Under the pieces are notes generated by a model, which saw only the letters and a list, made by a program, of their open reading frames with translations, did no database searches and was not told the origin of the DNA. This document shows, piece after piece, positions 1 to 8,949 of a DNA stretch of 64,000 nucleotides (its first letter is position 1; each line of letters opens with the position of its first letter). This DNA is from Psychrobacter jeotgali (lineage in GTDB: Bacteria; Pseudomonadota; Gammaproteobacteria; Pseudomonadales; Moraxellaceae), in assembly GCF_904846315.1 (NCBI RefSeq), contig NZ_CAJHAF010000001.1, positions 2,046,001-2,110,000 on the forward strand. Direction: 5' to 3'. Position numbers and translations under genes: made by a program.

Positions 1-779
1 ATGTGGGTGAGGATGTCGAGAATATTGTTCAAAAACTATTGCAAGCCTCTGATTATGACGTAAGCAAGGCTGAACAAGGCATCATCTATATTGATGAGAT
101 TGATAAAATCAGTAAAAAAGGCGATAACCCTTCTATCACTCGTGACGTTTCAGGTGAAGGGGTGCAACAAGCCCTGCTTAAGCTTATTGAGGGTACGGTT
201 GCTGCTATTCCGCCGCATGGTGGTCGTAAGCATCCGCAGCAAGAGCTTATCCAAGTCGATACCAGCAATATCCTGATTATCGTTGGCGGGGCGTTTGCAG
301 GACTCGATAAAGTCATTCAGCAGCGTACTGAAAAAACCGGCATTGGCTTTAATGCTGATGTGAGCTCAAAAGATGACAGCAAACGCAGCTCAGACTTATT
401 GCAGCAAGTTGAGCCTGAGGATTTGATCAAGTTTGGTCTAATCCCCGAGCTGATCGGTCGTCTGCCAGTATTAGCGGCTTTAGAAGAGCTAGATGAAGAG
501 GCATTGGTGCAAATATTGACCGAGCCCAAGAACGCTTTGGTCAAACAATACAGCTATCTATTCGATATGGAAGGTGCTGAGATTAGCTTTACCAAAGAAG
601 CCTTGGATGCGATTGCCAAAAAGGCTATGGCACGTAAAACAGGGGCTCGTGGTCTACGCTCTATCGTTGAGAATGCGCTACTCGAAACTATGTACGAGCT
701 GCCTTCAATGGAAAACGTCAAGACTGTGCTCGTTGATGAGCAAGTGATTAATGAAGGGAAAGTCCCTAAAATTGCTTAA
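1..779 (+). CDS. clpX: ATP-dependent Clp protease ATP-binding subunit ClpX, 3' part
   Basis: AAA+ unfoldase that feeds substrates into ClpP in the cytoplasm. The gene enters from the left edge, so the zinc-binding domain and Walker A are outside the window; about 259 residues remain. The fragment opens in the pore-1 loop (GYVG; the Y codon is cut by the edge), followed by Walker B (YIDEIDKIS, about residue 30), a pore-2 loop type RKHP (about 75), [13 protein letters not shown] with the GRLP box, and the sensor-2 stretch KTGARGLRS. The C-terminal sequence matches ClpX closely and ends normally. The GTG at position 3 is an internal codon, not a start. clpP is expected just upstream but cannot be seen. 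A terminator follows at 812. Confidence 0.97.
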   Translation, partial: VGEDVENIVQKLLQASDYDVSKAEQGIIYIDEIDKISKKGDNPSITRDVSGEGVQQALLKLIEGTVAAIPPHGGRKHPQQELIQVDTSNILIIVGGAFAGLDKVIQQRTEKTGIGFNADVSSKDDSKRSSDLLQQVEPEDLIKFGLIPELIGRLPVLAALEELDEEALVQILTEPKNALVKQYSYLFDMEGAEISFTKEALDAIAKKAMARKTGARGLRSIVENALLETMYELPSMENVKTVLVDEQVINEGKVPKIA

Positions 780-811
780 AATATTATTCTAAGTTATATA
801 GTACATAAAAC

Positions 812-847
812 GGCGTCTGGCTTATCGTATAGCAGACGCCTTTTTTT
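812..847 (+). terminator. Intrinsic terminator after clpX
   Basis: Perfect 8-bp stem GGCGTCTG/CAGACGCC (812-819 and 833-840) followed by seven T residues, 32 bp after the clpX stop. Confidence 0.9.
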
Positions 848-1338
848 ATGGCTTATTACTTCGATACTCGCTTGGTTATCTTGCAAGCGGCAGCTACTAG
901 TCAGCCGCGCTGCTTGATTAATAATAACGCCAAAATAATGGACGTTATCCAGCGAATTATAATAGCGTCGTTAATCAAGCTAATAAGCTATGGCATAAGC
1001 CTAAAGGTAAGAAAAATAGGAAAGATAAGTCCGTTACCCAATCATAGCTATCTAAATCAATCAACTTAGAATACTTAATAAATTGGGCTATGATAATTTT
1101 CAGACGTTTTATAACTTTAATTTGGTACAATGATACTATTAGGGCTTAATTAACACTTTTAACTGCCATTTAAGCCCTAACTAAATAAAACTGTACTATC
1201 TAAAATAGTGCAGTTTTTATTGCTTATATTTATGACTTGTTTTTTCAGGAAAATTTGATTATAGAATGGACATTCTGCCTATAAATATAGCATATAAGTA
1301 TGCATTCACATATTATTTTTTATCATAAGGATATGCCA
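848..1338. other. Non-coding spacer with two inverted repeats
   Basis: About 490 bp without a convincing gene. The only sizeable open frame (848-1069) starts inside the clpX terminator tail and has no family resemblance or ribosome site. The spacer contains an 11-bp inverted repeat TTAGGGCTTAA/TTAAGCCCTAA (1139-1149, 1170-1180) and a terminator-like hairpin at 1188-1218. They may bound a short unannotated transcript, or the hairpin may be a backup terminator. Confidence 0.5.
1188..1218 (+). terminator. Terminator-like hairpin
   Basis: AAACTGTACTA pairs with TAGTGCAGTTT (one G-U) and runs into five T residues. It has no obvious gene directly upstream apart from clpX about 400 bp away. Confidence 0.55.
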
Positions 1339-2286
1339 ATGAAGCCATTTTCATCAGCCAAATATTCTGCCTTTGCGGTCACTCTTTTTACTATTAGCGC
1401 CATCGGTATTGCAGGTTGTAGTGACGATCAAAGTGTCAAAGCAACAGAACGTGTCGAAGAAGCGGAAGCTTTAGCAAGAGTGAAATCACTTGAAGCTCGT
1501 GCAGAAGCGCTAAAAAGCGATGCTTCTTCAGCGCCGAGTAGTAAACTAACTATCAGTATGCCTGATGAATCTACCATTCCTGATAACGAATATGGAGAGT
1601 CCGTACGCCGAGGTCTACAAATCGTTAACAACACTTATAAGGAACTACCTGATCACGTGGGCAACCAGCTAAACTGTACCAGTTGTCACCTAAACAATGG
1701 CTCAGAAGCTTATGCGGCTCCATGGAATGGTCTGCCCGGTATTTTTCCTATCTATCGTTCACGTGATGCTCGAGTTAACTCATTACAAGAGCGTGTCAAT
1801 GGTTGTTTTCAACGTTCGATGAATGGTAAATCCTTGGATTTGGGCTCAGATGATATGAACGCCATAATCTCCTACATGACTTGGCTATCACAAGATATGC
1901 CTATTGGGGTTTCTCCAGAGGGTCGAGGCTTTGTAGAAATCGACAATACCCTGACGCCTGACCCCGAAAAAGGTAAAGAAATATTTGCCTCTACCTGTGT
2001 CACTTGCCATGGCGAAAACGGTGAAGGACAGTACACTGACGGAGGTACTTACATCTACCCTGCTATCGCTGGAGATAACTCGTTCAATGACGGCGCAGGG
2101 ATGGCGCGTACTTATAAAGCAGCTTCGTTTGTCAAAGGCAAGATGCCATTTGGGCAAGGCAACACTTTAACTGACCAAGAGGCGATTGATGTCTCGAGCT
2201 ACTTTACTCAACTGCCCCGTCCGGTAAAAGCCAATAAAGACAAAGATTGGCCAAAAGGTGGTGCTCCAGTAGATGTGCGTCGTTAA
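1339..2286 (+). CDS. Dihaem c-type cytochrome lipoprotein, TsdA-like (thiosulfate dehydrogenase family)
   Basis: Probable periplasmic or membrane-tethered dihaem cytochrome of 315 residues. The ATG at 1339 is preferred because AAGGA at 1327-1331 lies seven bases before it; the in-frame ATGs at 1300 and 1333 fit poorly. A signal peptide ends in a lipobox (IGIAGC), so the protein is probably lipid-anchored. Haem motifs are CTSCH and CVTCH. The stretch VNGCFQRSMNGKSL, with a Cys 39 residues after the first haem His, resembles the region giving the Cys axial ligand in thiosulfate dehydrogenase TsdA. The inferred reaction is two thiosulfate to tetrathionate or the reverse. No tsdB or sox genes are nearby, so the substrate is uncertain. 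Confidence 0.78.
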   Translation: MKPFSSAKYSAFAVTLFTISAIGIAGCSDDQSVKATERVEEAEALARVKSLEARAEALKSDASSAPSSKLTISMPDESTIPDNEYGESVRRGLQIVNNTYKELPDHVGNQLNCTSCHLNNGSEAYAAPWNGLPGIFPIYRSRDARVNSLQERVNGCFQRSMNGKSLDLGSDDMNAIISYMTWLSQDMPIGVSPEGRGFVEIDNTLTPDPEKGKEIFASTCVTCHGENGEGQYTDGGTYIYPAIAGDNSFNDGAGMARTYKAASFVKGKMPFGQGNTLTDQEAIDVSSYFTQLPRPVKANKDKDWPKGGAPVDVRR

Positions 2287-2320
2287 TAGTTTCTAGCTCT
2301 AGAGTTATAAACTACTAAGA

Positions 2321-2356
2321 AAAACCCCAATTACTGCAAAATAATTGGGGTTTTTT
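2321..2356. terminator. Bidirectional terminator between converging genes
   Basis: AAAACCCCAATTA (2321-2333) pairs with TAATTGGGGTTTT (2342-2354), with T-rich tails on both strands. It serves the cytochrome gene and the converging permease gene. Confidence 0.9.
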
Positions 2357-2387
2357 ATGGTTAACATGAACTTTTATCTCAGAGGTT

Positions 2388-3485
2388 TTAAGGCAACTTC
2401 ATATCGCCAGCAACCAGCAAACCCATACGGCGCATCACATAAGCGACTACACCGGCGATGATAGCAGGTAATATAAACATCAATAAGATAATAGCCGTCC
2501 ACATTTGGGTATTACTCATAATGCCTTGCGAGGCTTCAATAACCCCAAATACGCCGACCAAACCAGCAGTGCCCATGCCTGCCCCAGTCGCCGTGCAAGC
2601 CAGCCCAAAAACCACGGTCGCAATAGGGCCAACGACAGCACTAGCAACAACGGCTGGCAATAAAACGATTGGCTTTTTGAGGACATTAGGAATCTGCAAC
2701 ATACTCGTACCTAAGCCTTGAGAGATGACGCCGCTCATGCCATTATCTTTAAAACTCGCCACTGCAAAGCCGATCATATGCGCCGCACAGCCAACCACTG
2801 CCGCACCGCCCGCTAAACCACCAAGACCGATAGCAATACAAATAGCCGCGCTGGAAGTCGGCAGCGTCAGTAAAATGCCAACCACCACCGCTATCACAAT
2901 GCCCATAAGTAGTGGCTGTAACTCAGTTGCCGCTTGGATACCCTGCCCAATTGCATTTACCGCAGCAACCACTGGCGGATTGAGCAGCGCACAAACAATT
3001 AATGCCACACCGCAGACCAATAATGGGATAAGTAAAATATCCAGTTTGGTCTTACCCGCGACCCAAGTACCCGCACGATAAGCGAATACTGAGGTCAAAT
3101 AAGCCCCAATCGGATTACCGGGTAGCGCCAAAAAGGTGGAAGGACCCGCTTCTTGCGGTATAAATAACGTCCCCGCCATCAGCGCTTCAGAATGCGCGCC
3201 TAACATGCCAGCGACCAAACAGCTGAGCATGACTAGCGTCGGCGCTTTAAGATAATAAGCAATACCAACGCCAATACCTGCGCCCATCATTACAGAAGCT
3301 AATTTACCGACATCGACTAACGCCGGCAGGTTTAACCAGCCCCCAATTTGCGAGATGATTAGTCCAGCAATTAAGGTGACAAATAATCCTAATGCCATGC
3401 CCGTAAAAGCATCGATAAAGTACTTTTGAAAAAACGCTTTGATAGGACTTGGCGCTGTTACCACGGTATTAGATATAGTCATCAT
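2388..3485 (-). CDS. PTS EIIC-type integral membrane permease (PTS_EIIC_2-like)
   Basis: A very hydrophobic protein of 365 residues with about nine to ten predicted membrane segments, rich in Gly and Ala. It resembles the PTS_EIIC_2 family of putative sugar permeases, including the conserved stretch around LTLPTSSAAICIAIGLGGLA and GNPIGAYLTSVFAYRAG. In a classical PTS, EIIC forms the sugar channel and works with IIA and IIB, but no IIA, IIB, HPr or EI gene is present nearby. It could act alone or with subunits encoded elsewhere. The substrate is unknown. The start is an ATGATG doublet with a weak GAG upstream. Confidence 0.75.
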   Translation of the reverse strand: MMTISNTVVTAPSPIKAFFQKYFIDAFTGMALGLFVTLIAGLIISQIGGWLNLPALVDVGKLASVMMGAGIGVGIAYYLKAPTLVMLSCLVAGMLGAHSEALMAGTLFIPQEAGPSTFLALPGNPIGAYLTSVFAYRAGTWVAGKTKLDILLIPLLVCGVALIVCALLNPPVVAAVNAIGQGIQAATELQPLLMGIVIAVVVGILLTLPTSSAAICIAIGLGGLAGGAAVVGCAAHMIGFAVASFKDNGMSGVISQGLGTSMLQIPNVLKKPIVLLPAVVASAVVGPIATVVFGLACTATGAGMGTAGLVGVFGVIEASQGIMSNTQMWTAIILLMFILPAIIAGVVAYVMRRMGLLVAGDMKLP

Positions 3486-3556
3486 TAGGCTCTTAGCTTA
3501 GGATTCTTAGGTTAGGGCTCTTAGATTATAAAAGTTAACTTATAAAAAAACCTTAT

Positions 3557-3582
3557 AAAAAAAGCGTCCTAATGACGCTTTT
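3557..3582 (-). terminator. Terminator downstream of argS/SPOR genes
   Basis: AAAAGCGTC (3560-3568) pairs with GACGCTTTT (3574-3582). Read on the minus strand it is followed by a run of T residues, 45 bp past the SPOR gene stop. Confidence 0.88.
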
Positions 3583-3625
3583 AATTCGATAAATAATTAA
3601 ACATTAGGATCTGTTGACTCTTACC

Positions 3626-4438
3626 CTAACGGCGCTGTTCAACGATAATAGAGTCAATACCATTATTTTGCAAACGCTGCTGAGCATTGGCAACCGCTTG
3701 GCGATTATTCATTGGTCGTGAGATAACTTGATAGATAGGCAAGCCATTACCGGTCATATTCTTCACCACTCTAGCATCTACCCCAGCCATAAGCACTTGC
3801 GCCCGGCGACGATCCGCTTCATCCGCACTGCTAAAACTATTAATTTGTAAGATATAAGTAGTGGCTGGTGCGGCTTGAACACTAGCGGCTGCATTATTAG
3901 TGTTTTGACGGTTTGCAGCATTATTACTGCTACTATTAGCGGCCGCGCTATTATTGACTGGTGTACCATCATAAGTGGCTTCTTCTTCAACGATAACAAT
4001 ATCATTATCACTGTCGGCATTTGCAGCATTGTTAGTACCACGGCTAGGCTCAATGACGGTACTTTCAGATATTCCAAAGTTACCCGGATCATCGCTACGC
4101 TCGGGTTGAGTGACTACTACATCAGGTTCAAAATCACCCGTCCCATCGTTGCTCATCTCACCCAAATCTTCATCAGGAATGGTAGCCATTTCTTGATTGG
4201 GTAAAATATCGTAAAACTCATAATCGCTATTATCGGTATCAGTATTGACACGAGGCTCAATCTGCCGGTCTTGTTCTCCTGCGGTGCTCCCAGCAGGACT
4301 GAAATCAAACAAAGGTGACAAGTATAAAAACACGCCAATCATAAGGGTCAATACGGCCCCAACGAACATCCATAGTAAGCCTGATACGCTACTCGATTTA
4401 CGCTTTTCTGTGGCGCCTTTGGGTTTTTTGGCTAACAT
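3626..4438 (-). CDS. SPOR domain protein (FtsN-like), inner-membrane
   Basis: A 270-residue bitopic membrane protein. A basic cytoplasmic N-terminus (KKPKGATEKRK) precedes one membrane helix at about residues 20-43. A long, Asn/Ser/Ala-rich acidic periplasmic linker (about 55-190) follows, and a C-terminal SPOR domain (about 193-268, starting near YILQINSFSSADEADRRRA) ends the protein. SPOR domains bind glycan strands denuded of stem peptides at the division septum, so a role in division or wall remodelling is inferred. It lies 81 bp downstream of argS in the same direction and precedes a terminator, so the two are probably cotranscribed. It is not certain that this is the functional FtsN. 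Confidence 0.88.
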   Translation of the reverse strand: MLAKKPKGATEKRKSSSVSGLLWMFVGAVLTLMIGVFLYLSPLFDFSPAGSTAGEQDRQIEPRVNTDTDNSDYEFYDILPNQEMATIPDEDLGEMSNDGTGDFEPDVVVTQPERSDDPGNFGISESTVIEPSRGTNNAANADSDNDIVIVEEEATYDGTPVNNSAAANSSSNNAANRQNTNNAAASVQAAPATTYILQINSFSSADEADRRRAQVLMAGVDARVVKNMTGNGLPIYQVISRPMNNRQAVANAQQRLQNNGIDSIIVEQRR

Positions 4439-4519
4439 GGACTACTCTCTCCTTAGTGCATCTGTGGTTGCTATTCATCACTGAAAGTCTACGATTAGCA
4501 GTTATCGATTTTAACTATA

Positions 4520-6349
4520 CTACATGCTCGACGGCGCTGATAGTCCCAGCAAGCTCAAACCATTTGCCAATACTTGGCGCACCGCTTTTGATAAGCGTAA
4601 ACGGGCTTGCATCATTTCAAGCTCATCTGGGCTTGGGGTCTCACCTGAGGTTAAGCTGACCGGCATGATACGATTGCTGTCATACCAACCATGGAACAAT
4701 CCTGCTAAGTCTTTTAGATAATTAGTCAAGATATGGGGCTCATAGCCAGTTGCGGCTCTCAATAAAGTAGCTGGGTAACCCGCTAAGAGCTTGATAAGCT
4801 CTTCTTCATTAGGCGCAGTCAGCCGTTGTTGTTGCTCAGCACCCACCGTGTCATCGACACTAAAGCCCTTGGCTTCTAGCTTCTCTAATACTCGGCAAAC
4901 ACGAGCGTGCGCATACTGAATATAATAGACTTGATTGTCTTTACTTTGCGACTTAGCCAGCTCCAAATCAAAGTCAACGTGCACCTCAGGCTTACGTGCC
5001 ACATAATAAAAGCGCGCCGCATCGTTGCCAACCTCACCGCGCAATTCACGTAAAGTCACAAATTTACCCGAACGTGATGACATGGGCACCTTTTCATCTC
5101 CGCGCCATAACGCAACGAACTGTACCAGTACCACGTCTAAACGCTCAGCATCAATACCCAGTGCTAATAATGCCGCTTTCACCCGAGGCACATAACCGTG
5201 ATGATCGGCGCCCCAGACATTAATGACTTTATCAAAACCACGATCGAATTTGTTTTTATGATAAGCAATATCAGAGGCAAAATAAGTGGTTTGACCATTA
5301 GCACGGCGTACCACCCGGTCTTTTTCATCGCCAAACTCAGTCGACTTAAACCAGATATTGCCATCTTTTTCGTATAGATATCCTTTGTCGTCTAGTATCT
5401 GTAAAGCAGGCTCAATCTCAGCATCGATTGATTTTTCACTGAACCAGCACTCATAACGTACGCCAAAGTCATTTAAATCGTCTTTAATATCAGCCAATAT
5501 ACTACTTAATGCCGCATTGAGAAACAGCTCATAATTGTCGCCAAGTAGCTTTTTACTATTAGCAATAAGTCCATCGATATGCGCTTCTTTATCGCCCGTA
5601 ACCAGCTCCTTTACGCCAGCAGCATTGACTTCATACTGGGCATCGGCGGGCACATCTTTAACCACCTCGCTGAAGTGATAAACATAGCTATCACCATGTT
5701 GTAGCTTTAGTGTTTCGGCGATATCACGTACATAGTCGCCTACATAAGCATTTGATGGGAAGGTTACGCTCTCGCCGTTAGCTTGTAGGTAGCGCAAATA
5801 AGTACTGGTCGCCAAGATATCCATCTGCCGGCCCGCATCGTTGACATAATATTCACGGGTCACGTCATAACCAATAGCTTCTAATAAATTAGCCACGCTC
5901 ATACCAAAAGCGGCACCGCGGCCATGCCCAACGTGCAAGCTTGAAGTCGGATTGGCAGAGACAAACTCTACTTGTACCTTTTGACCTTCAAACTGCTCAC
6001 TTAAGCCAAATCTATCTTGCAACTTAAAGATATCATCTAGTACCGCAAATTTAGCATCACTATTCAAAAACACATTGATAAAACCGGGCCCTGCAATATC
6101 TATCTGACGAATATCTTGGTTGTCAGGCAGCGCATTGACAATCTGTTCAGCCAAGGCACGCGGATTGCTTTTAGCCGCTTTTGAAGCTGTCAAAGCGATA
6201 TTACTAGCAAAGTCACCATGACTAACGTCTTTAGTACGGGTAATTTGACTGTTGTTTTGCCAATCAGCAGGCAGAACCTGTTGTTGTTTAAGTGCTTCAA
6301 TGGCTTGGTTAAATAGTGAGGCTAGCGTATCAATTTGAGCTTGTGACAT
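4520..6349 (-). CDS. argS: Arginyl-tRNA synthetase
   Basis: Class I aminoacyl-tRNA synthetase charging tRNA-Arg in the cytoplasm, 609 residues (E. coli enzyme 577). The N-terminal ArgRS additional domain (Add-1) is present with HGDFASNIAL at about residue 45. The HIGH motif appears as HVGHGRGAAFG (about 138). The KMSKS-equivalent appears as PMSSRSG, since many ArgRS enzymes lack a canonical KMSKS. A C-terminal DALR anticodon-binding domain follows, with YIQYAHARV and LLRAATGYEPHILTNYL. The start ATG at 6349 gives a standard N-terminus. It is probably the first gene of an argS-SPOR operon. Confidence 0.98.
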   Translation of the reverse strand: MSQAQIDTLASLFNQAIEALKQQQVLPADWQNNSQITRTKDVSHGDFASNIALTASKAAKSNPRALAEQIVNALPDNQDIRQIDIAGPGFINVFLNSDAKFAVLDDIFKLQDRFGLSEQFEGQKVQVEFVSANPTSSLHVGHGRGAAFGMSVANLLEAIGYDVTREYYVNDAGRQMDILATSTYLRYLQANGESVTFPSNAYVGDYVRDIAETLKLQHGDSYVYHFSEVVKDVPADAQYEVNAAGVKELVTGDKEAHIDGLIANSKKLLGDNYELFLNAALSSILADIKDDLNDFGVRYECWFSEKSIDAEIEPALQILDDKGYLYEKDGNIWFKSTEFGDEKDRVVRRANGQTTYFASDIAYHKNKFDRGFDKVINVWGADHHGYVPRVKAALLALGIDAERLDVVLVQFVALWRGDEKVPMSSRSGKFVTLRELRGEVGNDAARFYYVARKPEVHVDFDLELAKSQSKDNQVYYIQYAHARVCRVLEKLEAKGFSVDDTVGAEQQQRLTAPNEEELIKLLAGYPATLLRAATGYEPHILTNYLKDLAGLFHGWYDSNRIMPVSLTSGETPSPDELEMMQARLRLSKAVRQVLANGLSLLGLSAPSSM

Positions 6350-6903
6350 AAGAATATGGACTCGGATAAATAATAAGGTAGAGCAAAATGAGGAAAAACA
6401 TCAATAGTCAGTAACGAATTATGGCACTGAACTATGTTAATAAAACGCTAAGTTAATAAAATGCTAATAAAATATAGAAATTTTATCTCTTTCTAAGCGG
6501 TCAATGCTAAGAATTGCTGATTAAATCAGCAACCTATAAATATAACAACCTTTAAAGGTTATTGCACCATTTGAACCAAAAATAACACCAAAATCTTACA
6601 GCATCGGCTTGATAGAATCGTTGAGGGATTAAAGATGATTGTAGGGTTACTGTTATGTTGCGATAGGGTTTATTTATAGCGCCCGCATTCCACGTTATAA
6701 TACAGCTTACTATTTCACACCGTGAAGATATCTGAAGTTTATAATACATCCTATCTTTTAGATATTGCTCTAACTATCTGTTGATTGCTGATACTCTTTT
6801 GAGCCTAGGTGTTGTAAGGTATCGCTATCATCTTTGCAGAAATTTTATAAAAACAATAAACCCAGAGTAAACTACTCTACTATTTTATATATAGGATAAA
6901 ACT
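6350..6903. other. AT-rich intergenic region with two adjacent palindromes
   Basis: No credible gene; the short minus frame at 6552-6749 has no support. It carries a short direct repeat (GTTAATAAAA-type units at about 6433-6475), then two near-perfect palindromes: TTGCTGATT/AATCAGCAA (6514-6532) and AACAACCTTT/AAAGGTTATT (6544-6563). Promoters for argS (minus) and the DUF2788 gene (plus) should lie here, but none was assigned confidently. Confidence 0.5.
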
Positions 6904-7122
6904 ATGTTTGCTATTGCTGCCAGCACCGTTACCAGTTGGGGAATGTACATTTTATTACCCATATTTATTGCCTTTTTATTTTTTATTATTTGGGATTTAT
7001 CAAAGCAATCTAACGCTGGTCGCGCGGGTACCTTTTGGATGTTTTTAGCACTTGGAGCCGGCTTTATAGGATTTATACTCAAGGTGCTCATAGAGCTAGC
7101 ATTTGAGAGATGGTTTATTTAA
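6904..7122 (+). CDS. DUF2788 family small membrane protein
   Basis: A 72-residue protein with two membrane helices (about residues 10-31 and 43-63) joined by a short basic loop (WDLSKQSNAGRAGTF). The loop pattern IIWDLxKxSxAGRxGTF followed by LGxGFIGFIxK is the DUF2788 signature known from Pseudomonas and Acinetobacter. Function is unknown. AGGATAAAACT lies just before the ATG and gives a plausible ribosome site. It stands alone between argS and cmoB, with divergent or convergent neighbours. Confidence 0.8.
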   Translation: MFAIAASTVTSWGMYILLPIFIAFLFFIIWDLSKQSNAGRAGTFWMFLALGAGFIGFILKVLIELAFERWFI

Positions 7123-7234
7123 CCCGTATTTATTAGGAAAAACTATCTTTTTTTCAACCATGACCTCACTGAATCGATAGCCATAAATATGAGCTCAAGA
7201 TAGCCCAACCTTCATATGATGTTGACACTCAGGG

Positions 7235-8281
7235 TTACTTCTTCGCAATCAAGGTCGCCCGCTTCGGTGCTGGATAACCTTCAATGGTTTTAGTTAGATC
7301 ATCAGGGTCTAAAAAGTCTGCGAGCGAATGATAGGTCATCCACTCGGTTTTGCGCTGCTCATCAAGGGGTGTTACCGCCACATCAACGCAGCGTACTTCG
7401 CTAAACCCTACCTTTTCCAGCCAGCCAGTTAATGCGGCGACCGACGGCAAAAAGTACACATTGTTCATTTGCGCATAACGATTGTGCGGCACCAGCACGG
7501 TATTGGCATCGCCATCAATCACTAGCGTTTCAAGTACTAGCTCGCCACCTTTTATCAGCTGCCCTTTGAGCTGCTGCAAATGCTCAAACGGTGACTGCCG
7601 ATGATATAGCACTCCCATACTAAACACCGTATCAAACAGCTGACTGTGCTCCGGTAGTGCCTCAAGCGGCACGGGAATATAATGCGTACGGTAGCCGCCT
7701 GTTTCATGAGCATCAGCCGCACCTATAAAGTGCCGAATCGCCATAAACTGATGATAAAACAAGCACGACGGATCAATAATAATTACCGTATCTGCGCCCG
7801 CCCCTGCCATGCGCCAACCGTGATAACCTGAACCGCCGCCCACATCTAAAATGCGCCTATTTTTAAGCGGACTCAGATGCGGCGCGACTCGATCCCATTT
7901 CCAATCGCTACGCCATTCGGTATCTATCTTGATACCTAAGTCATCGCTACCGGTTTGAGTGCCAATCTGAAAAGGTCCTTTGCGCCATGGCATCAGCTGC
8001 TTGAGTAGCGCAGTAGTTTGTTTGCGCTCAGCATCATTCATCTGAGCATCAATCGTTATAGTAGCGTTATCTAAGTTGACGTTATCAATGGTCAATTCAG
8101 GCAAACGTGCCACTGCCGCTTGATACGCTGGCGCATGAGCGTAATTGGCTTTATCTTTGATATCATTTAGCCACTTGGGCAATTGCGCCAGCCACTCGTA
8201 AGCCATAGGCTGATTTTGCGCCCAGTCAAATAAGGCAAGATAGAGTTCACGTTCAGCATTGATGATGGTTTGATTGGTCAT
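7235..8281 (-). CDS. cmoB: tRNA U34 carboxymethyltransferase CmoB
   Basis: CmoB uses carboxy-S-adenosylmethionine, made by CmoA, to convert 5-hydroxyuridine-34 to 5-carboxymethoxyuridine in tRNAs that read NNU, NNA and NNG codons. The protein has 348 residues (E. coli 323). Supporting features are WKWDRVAPHLSPLKNRRILD, the SAM-binding GGGSGYHGWRM, the following IIIDPSCLFYHQFMAI, and FDTVFSMGVLYHRQSP. These are diagnostic of CmoB rather than general methyltransferases. Its partner cmoA lies upstream on the same strand but is separated by a 668-bp repeat-rich spacer instead of being directly adjacent. Confidence 0.97.
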   Translation of the reverse strand: MTNQTIINAERELYLALFDWAQNQPMAYEWLAQLPKWLNDIKDKANYAHAPAYQAAVARLPELTIDNVNLDNATITIDAQMNDAERKQTTALLKQLMPWRKGPFQIGTQTGSDDLGIKIDTEWRSDWKWDRVAPHLSPLKNRRILDVGGGSGYHGWRMAGAGADTVIIIDPSCLFYHQFMAIRHFIGAADAHETGGYRTHYIPVPLEALPEHSQLFDTVFSMGVLYHRQSPFEHLQQLKGQLIKGGELVLETLVIDGDANTVLVPHNRYAQMNNVYFLPSVAALTGWLEKVGFSEVRCVDVAVTPLDEQRKTEWMTYHSLADFLDPDDLTKTIEGYPAPKRATLIAKK

Positions 8282-8427
8282 AGAAGTTTAATTCGAGTGG
8301 ATTGGTGATATTAGCGGGTATTTTAAAAGTTAAAGATCACAAAAGCAAAAAGATTGGCCTCTAGATTTGAGTTCTTTAATGATGGGCAAATATGCAAGGC
8401 ATGGCTCGGGTTTCTTTACAGGTTTAT

Positions 8428-8545
8428 GCGCGCCTCGTCCCTCGGCAAGAGCGAAGCATAGCTTTCGTCTTGCGCTTAGGCAGAGCAGTACTCTGCTTAA
8501 TCCTCGCTCACCCTCGGCGAAAACGAAGTATTATACAAGCTTAGC
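8428..8545. repeat. Cluster of short imperfect hairpins, G+C-rich
   Basis: Adjacent small hairpins include CGAAGC/GCTTTCG (about 8453-8470) and GCAGAG/CTCTGC (about 8482-8498). The phrase CCTCGGC-AAGAGCGAAG recurs in altered form as CCTCGGCGAAAACGAAG (about 8513-8530). This looks like an extragenic repeat cluster rather than coding DNA. Confidence 0.5.
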
Positions 8546-8596
8546 ATTTAGCGATATTATATAATTTCCATAGGGTGCCGCCCAAATTTAAGTCAG

Positions 8597-8712
8597 GCGT
8601 AGGGTGGGTTAGCGAATGCGTAACCCACCAAATTAGAAGATCATAATTTCAATCGGTGGGTTACGTTTTTCGCAACGCTCTACGAGCGTTTAAAAACTAA
8701 CCACACCCTACG
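8597..8712. repeat. Palindromic MITE-like or REP-like element
   Basis: The ends are inverted repeats: GCGTAGGGTGGGTTAG (from 8597) and CTAACCACACCCTACGC (to 8712), one insertion apart. Inner arms GCGTAACCCACC and GGTGGGTTACG pair as well, so almost the whole 116 bp can fold. A half copy of the right arm is at 41559-41611. There is no coding capacity and no clear target duplication. Confidence 0.72.
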
Positions 8713-8949
8713 CAAATCCCATCTTTAAAAAACCTCAACCCGAACCATAATAAATAGCCGTAAAAAAACCGATCTCGACAATAGCCTCGATTGTAGCGGT
8801 TATCCTGCTGGGTTGGATGAGTTGCGAGGGCTTGGTTTTGGGGCGGCTCGCGGAGCAAGAGACGCGCCAAACCTTAGCCGCTTGCCTCATACAAACCAGC
8901 AGATAATAGCGAAAAGCGAGATTAGCTCCCACAAATCATTTAAAACACC

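Larger units (their letters stand above)
8282..8949. other. Repeat-rich spacer between cmoA and cmoB
   Basis: 668 bp with no supported gene; small frames at 8367-8564 (plus) and 8735-8932 (minus) look incidental. It contains a cluster of G+C-rich hairpins (8428-8545), a 116-bp palindromic element (8597-8712) and a further G+C-rich stretch at about 8823-8890 (GCGAGGGCTTGG and similar). The composition differs visibly from ordinary spacers in this window. Confidence 0.6.

Noticed and set aside
848..1069. 73-residue open frame after clpX
   Set aside because: It begins in the terminator tail, has no ribosome site and no family resemblance.
6552..6749. 65-residue minus-strand frame upstream of DUF2788
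   Set aside because: It covers part of a palindrome, lacks a ribosome site and looks non-coding.
8367..8932. Two small open frames in the cmoA-cmoB spacer
   Set aside because: They run through repeat elements and hairpins, have odd composition and no ribosome sites.
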